Positions 37,827-45,513 of a stretch of DNA of 64,000 nt are shown piece by piece; positions within the stretch are counted from its first letter, which is position 1; each line of letters starts with the position of its first letter. The stretch is taken from NCBI RefSeq assembly GCF_023914155.1, contig NZ_JAMWYS010000024.1, forward strand, positions 310,001 to 374,000, in the 5' to 3' direction. The notes under the pieces are model-generated. The model was not told the origin of the DNA. It saw only the letters and a list, made by a program, of their open reading frames with translations, and searched no databases. The DNA comes from Solitalea agri. GTDB lineage: Bacteria > Bacteroidota > Bacteroidia > Sphingobacteriales > Sphingobacteriaceae. Made by a program: the position numbers and the translations under genes.

Positions 37827-38798
37827 TTATTTTTTATCCCCTTTAGGTTTCGAAATCGATTCACGCATTTCGGTATCAGCTTTCATATTTTGCATGCGGT
37901 AATAATCCATGATACCCATATTACCTGATTTAAATGCATCTGCCATTGCTTTAGGAATCTCAGCTTCAGCTTCAATTACTTTTGCACGGGCATCTTGCGC
38001 TTTAGCGCGCATCTCTTGCTCTAAAGCCACCGCCATCGCTCTGCGTTCTTCGGCACGGGCATTGGCCACCTTCAAATCGGCCTCGGCCTGATCGGCTTGC
38101 AGTTTTGCACCAATATTTTCACCAATGTCGATGTCTGCAATATCAATAGAAAGAATTTCAAAGGCGGTTCCTGAATCCAATCCTTTTCCCAAAACCACTT
38201 TAGAAATACGATCAGGATTCTCCAATACTTCTTTATGATTTACAGCTGAACCAATAGTAGTTACTATTCCCTCTCCCACACGTGCAAGAATTGTTTCTTC
38301 TCCAGCCCCTCCTACTAACTGATTAATATTAGCACGAACAGTAACCATAGCTTTAGCTACAAGCTGAATACCATCTTTAGCCACAGCGGCCACAGGGGGA
38401 GTGTTTATTACACGAGGATTTACTGAAAGTTGAACCGCCTCAAACACATCTCTTCCAGCCAAATCAATAGCTGTAGCCAGTTTAAAATCTAAAGGAATAT
38501 TTGCTTTATCCGCAGAAATCAAGGCCTTAATTACATTATTCACGTGCCCACCAGCCAAATAGTGTGTTTCAATGTCATTGCTGGTAATTTTCAAACCGGC
38601 TTTTGTGGAGGTGATCATCGCATTTACTACCAATGCAGGTGGCACTTTACGTAAACGCATCAGTACCAAATTAATTAAACTCACCGGTGCTCCTGAAAGC
38701 CAGGCAGTAAACCAAAGATTTACAGGAAAAAGGTAAAGAAAAACGAAAAGCGCTATAATTGCGCCTACAACAAATAATATTAGGGTAATTGGCTCCAT
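37827..38798 (-). CDS. floA: Flotillin-like protein FloA (SPFH family)
   Basis: FloA is a membrane-microdomain scaffold. The 323-residue protein has an N-terminal hydrophobic hairpin (about 5-30), an SPFH/band-7-like core (about 60-230: [55 protein letters not shown]), and a coiled-coil with many EA/EAR repeats (about 225-290: [31 protein letters not shown]). Size and domain order match the YqfA/FloA family. It is monocistronic here. Its clients in this organism are unknown. Confidence 0.92.
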   Translation of the reverse strand: MEPITLILFVVGAIIALFVFLYLFPVNLWFTAWLSGAPVSLINLVLMRLRKVPPALVVNAMITSTKAGLKITSNDIETHYLAGGHVNNVIKALISADKANIPLDFKLATAIDLAGRDVFEAVQLSVNPRVINTPPVAAVAKDGIQLVAKAMVTVRANINQLVGGAGEETILARVGEGIVTTIGSAVNHKEVLENPDRISKVVLGKGLDSGTAFEILSIDIADIDIGENIGAKLQADQAEADLKVANARAEERRAMAVALEQEMRAKAQDARAKVIEAEAEIPKAMADAFKSGNMGIMDYYRMQNMKADTEMRESISKPKGDKK

Positions 38799-38879
38799 TG
38801 ATTATATCTGATTTAAACGATAGATTGTTTGATGCCTAAATATGCAATAAAAAATCAAACTAACCTTGATTATAAAAAA

Positions 38880-38908
38880 CAAGCCGTAACCAATATGGCT
38901 ACGGCTCG
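38880..38908 (-). terminator. Terminator after the 38929 peroxiredoxin
   Basis: AGCCGTA (38882-38888) and TACGGCT (38900-38906) form the stem. On the minus strand it is followed by TGTTTTTTATAA. It lies 21 bp past the stop. Confidence 0.7.
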
Positions 38909-38928
38909 TTTAATATTTTACGAAAGAT

Positions 38929-39390
38929 TTATTTTAGTGCTTCGTTTATTGCCGAAAAATTTGGCAGCTCACCTGCATTCTCCAACACCTCTGCGTATTT
39001 AACAAATCCTTCTTCATCAATCACAAAAGCAGCTCGTTTAGCCACTCCTTTTAAGCCCATTGCAAATATTTCATATTGCGCGCCAAAGGCTTTTGATACC
39101 TCTTTGTTAAAATCAGAAAGTAATGGAAACTGATAGTTATTTTCTTCCTTATACTTAGCTAAGGTAAAAGGAGTATCAATTGAGATTCCTAAAACCTGTG
39201 CGTTCATTCCCTCATAGTAACCGAAATTATCTCGCATAGTGCACAACTGAGTGGTACACACACTGGTAAAAGCAAATGGAAAAAAATGGATGATTACTTT
39301 TTTACCCTTGAAATCGCTTAGTGAAACTTCTGCTTTTTCGGTATTGAAAAGTTTAAATTCTGGTGCTTTGCTGCCGATAGTTAATGACAT
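38929..39390 (-). CDS. Peroxiredoxin (AhpE/Bcp-like)
   Basis: The 153-residue thioredoxin-fold protein has the peroxidatic motif PFAFTSVCTTQLCTM (about 38-52; Cys about 45, second cysteine at +5) and KRAAFVIDEEGFVKYAEVL in the C-terminal half. It reduces peroxides in the cytoplasm; the CxxxxC spacing fits a 2-Cys Bcp/AhpE-type enzyme. It is different from the 1-Cys type at 33342. It lies 62 bp downstream of the RmlD-like gene. Confidence 0.9.
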   Translation of the reverse strand: MSLTIGSKAPEFKLFNTEKAEVSLSDFKGKKVIIHFFPFAFTSVCTTQLCTMRDNFGYYEGMNAQVLGISIDTPFTLAKYKEENNYQFPLLSDFNKEVSKAFGAQYEIFAMGLKGVAKRAAFVIDEEGFVKYAEVLENAGELPNFSAINEALK

Positions 39391-39452
39391 ATTTTAAGAG
39401 TTTATACTACGAATTTATTTAAATACGATTAATTATGAACATTTCAGATCAA

Positions 39453-40361
39453 CTACTTAATTAGAGCCAATTGCTTATCCATTATTGCCAGGCCTTCTTC
39501 AAACGTATGAGGTTGATATCCTAGTACAGCGTTTGATTTATCCAGAATAAAACCAGTCTTAACCGGGCGTTTAGCAGGTTGATTTAAGCCTTCGGCAGAA
39601 ATTGGAGTGATCAATGATTTATCCAAACCCCAGAAATCAGCTATTCTCTCCACTATTTCGAGAATGCTCATAAAGTCTTTTCCTGAAGCATTAAAAACTC
39701 CTTGAGCCTTTTTTTCCACTGCAAGAATGCAAGCATCAGCTAAATCTTCAGCCAAGGTAGGATTACGGAACTGATCATTTACAACATTAATTGATTTTTT
39801 GCTTTCCAATGCTCCTTTTGCCCAAAGTACAATATTACTTCGGCTCATATCTTTTACTACACCGTAAACAATAATAGTCCTTAATATTGCATAGTCAATA
39901 TCACTTTGCTTCAACAGTTCTTCCGACTCAAGTTTAGTTTGTCCATAGTAGCTCAAGGGATTCGGGGCTGCATCTTCGTCGTAGGGCCCGTTAGCTCCAT
40001 CAAAAATGAAATCAGTTGAAAGATGAACAAAGTGTGATTGGTTTGCCTTGCACGCTTCAATAAAATAGGCCACCGAGTCAACGTTTAACTGCTTACACAA
40101 CTCCTTTTCAGCTTCACAGGCGTCCACATTGGTCATAGCAGCAGTATGAATAACATGATCCGGTTTATATATATTCATGATATTCAATACTTCATCTCTT
40201 TTGGTTACATCTAAACTTTCGTAGATGTACCCCTCCTCACAATAGCGATCCTCACCTTTTGCAGTGGCTATAACCTCAAATTGTGAATTATTACGGATTT
40301 TATCCAGTAATTTTTGACCTAACAAGCCATTGCTGCCCGTTATCAATACTTTTTTTGACAT
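39453..40361 (-). CDS. RmlD-like NAD(P)-dependent sugar-nucleotide reductase (extended SDR)
   Basis: The 302-residue Rossmann protein has the nucleotide-binding loop ITGSNGLLGQKLL (about 7-19), the catalytic STDFIFDG and YYGQTKLESE (YxxxK, about 148-152) motifs, and NASGKDFMSILEIVERIADF near the C-terminus. The pattern is that of RmlD (dTDP-4-dehydrorhamnose reductase) and related reductases. There is no rmlA/B/C nearby, so the exact substrate is uncertain. It is transcribed divergently from atpD. Confidence 0.8.
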   Translation of the reverse strand: MSKKVLITGSNGLLGQKLLDKIRNNSQFEVIATAKGEDRYCEEGYIYESLDVTKRDEVLNIMNIYKPDHVIHTAAMTNVDACEAEKELCKQLNVDSVAYFIEACKANQSHFVHLSTDFIFDGANGPYDEDAAPNPLSYYGQTKLESEELLKQSDIDYAILRTIIVYGVVKDMSRSNIVLWAKGALESKKSINVVNDQFRNPTLAEDLADACILAVEKKAQGVFNASGKDFMSILEIVERIADFWGLDKSLITPISAEGLNQPAKRPVKTGFILDKSNAVLGYQPHTFEEGLAIMDKQLALIK

Positions 40362-40532
40362 ATTATATAGTGCTGAAAGAAAGACCTAATTAGTTTCCTA
40401 TTCTTTATTGTTTCGGAAGCAAATTTTGCCATTTTTTTAAAACAAACAGGATTATCTAGAATAGATTTTTCGAATTAACTAAATTTTATAATGAGCTTGT
40501 ATAAGAATGTTAAAAAATGATGAAAAAAGGGG

Positions 40533-40562
40533 TTTGCATTTCTTTAAAAAAATTTATCTTTG
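40533..40562 (+). promoter_or_regulatory. Promoter of atpD-atpC
   Basis: TTTG (40533-40536), an 18-bp spacer, and TATCTTTG (40555-40562) match the Bacteroidota -33/-7 consensus exactly. The start is expected near 40569, giving a leader of about 50 nt. Confidence 0.78.
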
Positions 40563-40597
40563 CGACACTTAAAATTCAGCCTTAAAAGGCTTAATAA

Positions 40598-42124
<1,527 letters not shown>

Positions 42125-42126
42125 TT

Positions 42127-42205
42127 TCGATTTGAGATATGAGATATGAGATTTGAGACAAAAAGGTCTTCAATTTCATATCTCAAATCTCACATCTCAA
42201 ATCTT
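42127..42205. repeat. Period-7 GAGATAT inverted repeat between atpD and atpC
   Basis: The left arm reads GAGATAT-GAGATAT-GAGATTT-GAGA. The right arm, on the opposite strand, reads GATTTGAGATGTGAGATTTGAGATATGA. The arms pair almost fully around a loop of about 15-20 nt. It fills nearly the entire 87-bp gap between the two genes, so any hairpin in the mRNA could set the beta:epsilon ratio. Confidence 0.75.
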
Positions 42206-42211
42206 AATACT

Positions 42212-42463
42212 ATGATTTTAGACATTTTAACACCTGATAAAAAAGTATTTTCGGGCGAAGTAATTTCGGTAACCGTACCTGGTAAAGCGGGTTCATTCCA
42301 GATTTTGGAAAATCACGCTGCCATTATCTCTACATTAGATAACGGTTTAGTAGAAATTCGCTTAACTGATAAATCTCAGGAATTATTCAACATTAAAGGT
42401 GGTGTGGTAGAAGTACTTAAAAACAAGGTAGTTGTACTTGCCGACGGTGTTGTAGAAGAATAA
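42212..42463 (+). CDS. atpC: F1Fo ATP synthase subunit epsilon, short form
   Basis: The epsilon subunit couples F1 to the central stalk. The ATG at 42212 gives 83 residues (MILDILTPDKKVFSGEVISV..., ending GVVEE). This covers only the N-terminal beta-sandwich; the C-terminal helical hairpin of longer epsilons is absent, as in other Bacteroidota. A longer frame from 42146 would translate through the repeat and was rejected. The last 54 bp reappear at 42959-43012 with two synonymous differences. Confidence 0.93.
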   Translation: MILDILTPDKKVFSGEVISVTVPGKAGSFQILENHAAIISTLDNGLVEIRLTDKSQELFNIKGGVVEVLKNKVVVLADGVVEE

Positions 42464-42488
42464 GAAATAATTTTTCTAAAGAAATAAA

Positions 42489-42524
42489 AAATCCCGCTAA
42501 TCAAATTTAGCGGGATTTTTTATG
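42489..42524 (+). terminator. Terminator after atpC
   Basis: AAATCCCGCTAA and TTAGCGGGATTT arms (about 42489-42500 and 42508-42519) with a short loop run into TTTT. It lies 26 bp after the atpC stop. Confidence 0.9.
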
Positions 42525-42958
42525 CCTAAATATTGACCTTCCGTTAAGAACCTTAATTTGCGCCCAACAGGGCCCCTCTGTATCATTAACAGTCTGAATT
42601 CTAGCTTTGAAATAAGACTTCAAAAAAATCACAAACGACTACCCCGTCTACCTCACTTAATTCGTCAAATTAAAAAACAACAGCATGTCCGACAAATTAT
42701 CAAAAACAGAGGAAAGTCACCTCTATTTGAGAGCACTTAGAATAAAAAAAGATTATCACAGGAGTCCGTAGCATTTAAAATCAATATATCCCAAAACTCT
42801 TATTGGAAGATTGAAAATGGTAGAACGAGCCTAACAGTAGATCAATTAAATTCGCTAGCAGCAATTTTTGAAATAACATCAAGTGAATTACTAAATGAGC
42901 TAGGTTATTAATAAGAAGCTTTGTAAAGGGCAAACTCTTCCCTAGGAGGCCTGATTGA
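42525..42958. other. 550-bp insert between the two atpC 3'-end copies (non-coding parts)
   Basis: Apart from the split XRE gene the segment shows nothing clear: 42525-42684 has no promoter of the usual type and no convincing frame (a 60-codon frame at 42558 is in a different phase and lacks features), and 42912-42958 is a short linker ending CTAGGAGGCCTGATTG. No integrase or transposase fragment is visible. Confidence 0.5.
42685..42911 (+). pseudogene. XRE-family helix-turn-helix gene split by a -1 frameshift at an A7 run
   Basis: Frame 0 from ATG 42685 encodes 28 residues (MSDKLSKTEESHLYLRALRIKK...) and stops at 42769. One base back, at the A run 42744-42750, the frame continues as RLSQESVAFKINISQNSYWKIENG and on to the TAA at 42909. 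The joined product would be 75 residues and aligns along its length with the intact XRE protein at 48186-48419 (shared YLR..RIKK, LSQ..VA, NISQN.YWKIENG). Either a one-base loss from an A8 run inactivated it, or -1 slippage on A_AAA_AAA restores it. It lies inside the 550-bp segment bounded by the two atpC 3'-end copies. Outside the HTH nothing is recognisable. Confidence 0.7.
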
Positions 42959-43012
42959 AGAAGTACTTAAAAACAAAGTAGTTGTACTTGCCGATGGTGT
43001 TGTAGAAGAAGA
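42959..43012 (+). repeat. Displaced or duplicated 3' end of atpC
   Basis: These 54 bp repeat 42409-42462 with only two differences (AAG/AAA Lys and GAC/GAT Asp), both synonymous. In frame it reads EVLKNKVVVLADGVVEE and then EIYKKK-stop, ending at about 43031. It has its own terminator. The arrangement resembles an att-type direct repeat left by insertion at the atpC 3' end; simple duplication is the alternative. Confidence 0.8.
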
Positions 43013-43032
43013 AATTTATAAAAAGAAATGAC

Positions 43033-43066
43033 AAAGCCTGCCTAAGAAATTAAGCAGGCTTTTTGC
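43033..43066 (+). terminator. Terminator after the second atpC 3' end
   Basis: AAAGCCTGC (43033-43041) and GCAGGCTTT arms (about 43054-43062) are followed by TTTG and TTTT. Its position relative to the duplicated atpC end suggests it was the original atpC terminator. Confidence 0.85.
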
Positions 43067-43091
43067 TTTTATATGTCTCGTCCTGAAAAAA

Positions 43092-43112
43092 GTTGACTAA
43101 AAACTAGTCAAC
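43092..43112 (+). promoter_or_regulatory. Hairpin in the IS leader just before orfA
   Basis: GTTGACTA (43092-43099), loop AAAAC, TAGTCAAC (43105-43112): a perfect 8-bp stem ending 3 nt before the orfA ATG (43116). Such leader hairpins can block translation of transposase from read-through transcripts. The left arm is part of the terminal repeat. Confidence 0.55.
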
Positions 43113-43115
43113 AAA

Positions 43116-43436
43116 ATGAAAATCAAAGAGAACAAAATCAAATCAGGAGCCCGTTCTGTCAAGTATGGGGAATGGTTCAAAAGAGCAGTTGTAGCCGAGT
43201 ATGAAAAGGGGATCTTGAACAAAGATCAGATTCAGTTAAAATATGGCATAGGAGGAAATTCCCGGGTATTGGAATGGTGCCGAAAATACGGTAAGTTACA
43301 CTACCCTGAACAAGGTTCAACAGGCCGTCCTATGAAAGACCCTCAAAAACAGCGTATCAAGGAGCTTGAACAACAATTGAAAGAAGCCAAGCTGCAACTA
43401 TTGGCCTATGAAAAGCTCATTTCCATTGCAGAGTAA
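43116..43436 (+). CDS. IS3-family transposase OrfA, truncated by a nonsense codon
   Basis: The 106-residue product carries the HTH of IS3 OrfA (WFKRAVVAEYEKGILNKDQIQLKYGIGGNSRVLEWCRKYG, about 17-57) and a leucine-zipper-like helix (RIKELEQQLKEAKLQLLAYEKL, about 80-101). The TAA at 43434 interrupts a frame that reads on naturally for 25 codons (AEGIRILKNDAAKQF...) to a TGA at 43512-43514 overlapping the orfB start. A single GAA-to-TAA change explains this. The natural OrfA would have 132 residues. The stop lies upstream of the frameshift heptamer. Confidence 0.88.
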   Translation: MKIKENKIKSGARSVKYGEWFKRAVVAEYEKGILNKDQIQLKYGIGGNSRVLEWCRKYGKLHYPEQGSTGRPMKDPQKQRIKELEQQLKEAKLQLLAYEKLISIAE

Positions 43437-43456
43437 GCTGAAGGCATCCGTATTTT

Positions 43457-43463
43457 AAAAAAC
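43457..43463 (+). promoter_or_regulatory. Programmed -1 frameshift heptamer A_AAA_AAC of the IS
   Basis: In the orfA phase the codons are TTA AAA AAC. A -1 slip here moves the ribosome into the orfB phase, which is open as RRSQTIQELVKTYPRKVSM and runs into OrfB. This is the classical IS3 way to make the OrfAB transposase. Confidence 0.75.
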
Positions 43464-43510
43464 GACGCAGCCAAACAATTCAAGAGCTTGTCAAAACCTA
43501 CCCGCGGAAA

Positions 43511-44323
43511 GTGAGCATGTTTTGCAAGTTGTTTGGCTATACTAAACAAGCTTATTACAAACAGTGTAGCAATTTCAAAGATGCTTCAGGTAACGAAAAG
43601 CAGGCCCTGGCAGCAGTGGTGCAGCTACGTCGACAGTTACCGCGTTTAGGCACCCGGAAAATGCATTTCCTGCTGAAGGAGGAGTTTAGCTGCAAGCAGT
43701 TGAAAATAGGACGGGATAAGTTGTTTAGACTGTTGAGACGGGAAGGCTTGCTGATTAGTAAACGAAAGAAATATACCGTAACAACCTTTTCTAAACACTG
43801 GATGCATAAATACCCTAACAAGATCAAAGACATTCATTTGAACAGACCTGAACAATTGTGGGTAGCCGATATTACCTACTTGGCCACCCGAGAGGGTAAT
43901 GCTTACTTGCATCTGATTACCGATGCCTATTCCAAGCAGGTAATGGGTTATGAGCTTTGTGCTGACTTAGAAGCAGCTTCTTCATTGAAAGCCTTGACAA
44001 TGGCGCTTAAGAACAGGCAATATCCTCATCAACAACTGATTCACCATTCTGATCGCGGTTTGCAATATTGCAGTAAACTCTATGTCAATGAGCTGAAAAG
44101 AAACGGGATTCAAATTAGCATGACAGAAAATGGTGATCCTTATGAAAATGCGATCGCCGAACGGATGAACGGCATCCTGAAAGATGAGTTTGGTTTGGGT
44201 GAAGAACTAGAAGACCATCAACAAGCGGCTAAGCTAACCCACCAAGGTGTTAATTATTATAACAGTCTAAGACCGCATCTGAGCTGTGATAAACCTACAA
44301 AAAAACCTCAAGCATTTTTGTAG
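43511..44323 (+). CDS. IS3-family transposase OrfB (DDE integrase core)
   Basis: OrfB supplies the catalytic domain for transposition. The 270-residue frame begins at GTG 43511, with an ATG two codons later; in vivo it is probably made mainly as an OrfAB fusion by frameshifting. An N-terminal HTH_21-like part (FGYTKQAYYKQ...LPRLGTRKMHFLL) precedes the rve core with the acidic triad visible as WVADITYLAT, IHHSDRGLQYCS and NAIAERMNGILKDE (D, D, E). The reading frame is intact. Its stop lies in the loop of the IS terminator. Confidence 0.93.
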   Translation: MSMFCKLFGYTKQAYYKQCSNFKDASGNEKQALAAVVQLRRQLPRLGTRKMHFLLKEEFSCKQLKIGRDKLFRLLRREGLLISKRKKYTVTTFSKHWMHKYPNKIKDIHLNRPEQLWVADITYLATREGNAYLHLITDAYSKQVMGYELCADLEAASSLKALTMALKNRQYPHQQLIHHSDRGLQYCSKLYVNELKRNGIQISMTENGDPYENAIAERMNGILKDEFGLGEELEDHQQAAKLTHQGVNYYNSLRPHLSCDKPTKKPQAFL

Positions 44324-44339
44324 ATGTTTGAGGTTTTTT
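44300..44339 (+). terminator. Terminator at the end of the IS transposase
   Basis: AAAAAACCTCAA (44300-44311) pairs with TTGAGGTTTTTT (44328-44339); the orfB stop TAG is in the loop. Confidence 0.85.
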
Positions 44340-44422
44340 ATAAAAATTTGTATCACAAAAATAGTCAACCTATTTCAGGACCTTACAATATGCTAGCTTT
44401 CGTTAACACCCAATCCAATTTT

Positions 44423-45499
44423 CTATGGCTTTTCAGCATAAGATTTAACATCGTCGTAAGATTTCACAGAAAAAGCAACAGGTTCAGAACTTGCATTTGA
44501 AAAAATTTGGATTTGGTCTTCGAAAACACCGGTCTGTTTGACGCGAGCTTTAATGTAAGCTTGTGCCCCGGGAGCTATTGCTTTTCTATCCCAGGTTAAG
44601 CGGGTTGAAGGAACTGAGCATTTTACTTTTTTTAACACTAAGGTCCTTTTCCCTTTATTCATAAAGTAAATTATAATTTCTTTCTCTTCTCCGGGTTTAT
44701 TTTCGCGAAGGCTATACTTTGGCCTATCAAGAGCCAAAACCGGTTCATTACTCTGCAGAAAGCTATTATCCTCAATAAATTTTAATTCAGGCCTTAGAGA
44801 GGTATACAAGAGCGTATCCAGCTTTTCATTAAAGGTTAGGGCATTTTGAGCATATTTTTTTGCCTGAGTAGTATCCCCAACAGCAAAATAGTATTTACTA
44901 AGCAAGTAATTATTGTAGAAATAAGGCTTTTTAGCTATTGAATTTAACAAACTGTCTTTCATCCACTCTTTTTTATGCTGACCCTTCAATTCTGCATATT
45001 TCACCTGTAAAACCTGATCTAAAAATAAGGGAAGTTCTTTCTTTTCAATGTTCCATTGATTTGAACAATATTTGTAAAGGGAGTCTGTTTTTGATTGATC
45101 AACTTGTTTTAATACCTCCAAAAAACATTTATAATAACCATGCTGGATAGTTGTAATAAATTTCCCTTTCGGAGATATAATGTACGTGGAGGGATATCCA
45201 TTATTATATAACCATTGACTTACCCACCTATTCTCAGGATTTCCTGCATTAATTTTATAAAAGAGGTATTTGGAAGGATTAGACTCCTTATAAAAATTAT
45301 CAGTAATATTTTTAGCGAGAATATCATAAATCGCATTCTCCCCTTGAGTAGTAATTGCAATTAATGTTTTGTTTTTCCGCTTTGCCTTTTTAATGGCTTG
45401 TTGCATGGAGCCTTCCCTTATTTCTATTCCCGATTTCGGACTACAACCAATTAAGGCTATACAGAATAATAATATCGTTTTTCTTAAAAATTTGGGCAT
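44423..45499 (-). CDS. Lipoprotein with thioredoxin-like and DUF1573-like domains
   Basis: The 358-residue protein has a lipoprotein signal (MPKFLRKTILLFCIALIGCS, Cys 19). A thioredoxin-like domain follows (about 30-130: QQAIKKAKRKNKTLIAITT, NNGYPSTYIISPKGKFITTI) but there is no CxxC active site, so disulfide activity is unlikely. A helical middle (about 150-230) resembles a TPR-like linker. The C-terminal domain (about 255-350: LALDRPKYSLRENKPGEEKEIIIYFMNKGKRTLVLKKVKCSVP) has the immunoglobulin-like DUF1573 pattern. It lies 14 bp after the receptor gene and is probably co-transcribed; a role in the envelope is inferred, function unknown. Confidence 0.72.
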   Translation of the reverse strand: MPKFLRKTILLFCIALIGCSPKSGIEIREGSMQQAIKKAKRKNKTLIAITTQGENAIYDILAKNITDNFYKESNPSKYLFYKINAGNPENRWVSQWLYNNGYPSTYIISPKGKFITTIQHGYYKCFLEVLKQVDQSKTDSLYKYCSNQWNIEKKELPLFLDQVLQVKYAELKGQHKKEWMKDSLLNSIAKKPYFYNNYLLSKYYFAVGDTTQAKKYAQNALTFNEKLDTLLYTSLRPELKFIEDNSFLQSNEPVLALDRPKYSLRENKPGEEKEIIIYFMNKGKRTLVLKKVKCSVPSTRLTWDRKAIAPGAQAYIKARVKQTGVFEDQIQIFSNASSEPVAFSVKSYDDVKSYAEKP

Positions 45500-45513
45500 A
45501 CTATCTAGAGGTC

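Larger units (their letters stand above)
43074..44387 (+). mobile_element. IS3-family insertion sequence, 1314 bp
   Basis: The left end TGTCTCGTCCTGAAAAAAG and the complement of the right end TGTAAGGTCCTGAAATAGG form an imperfect inverted repeat that continues as TTGACTA (about 26 bp, 5-6 mismatches). ATA flanks both sides (43071-43073 and 44388-44390), a 3-bp target duplication as usual for IS3. Inside are orfA and orfB in the -1 phase with an A_AAA_AAC slippery heptamer. It sits directly after a terminator T-tract. The orfA nonsense codon suggests this copy cannot make the fused transposase. Confidence 0.92.

Noticed and set aside
39453-40361. Firm assignment as rmlD
   Set aside because: SDR motifs fit RmlD-like reductases but no other rhamnose genes are near, so no gene symbol was given.
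42146-42211. 22-residue N-terminal extension of AtpC
   Set aside because: It translates the period-7 repeat; the ATG at 42212 starts the conserved MILDILTPDKK sequence.
42558-42740. 60-codon frame overlapping the split XRE gene
   Set aside because: It is in a different phase from the HTH homology and has no protein-like pattern.
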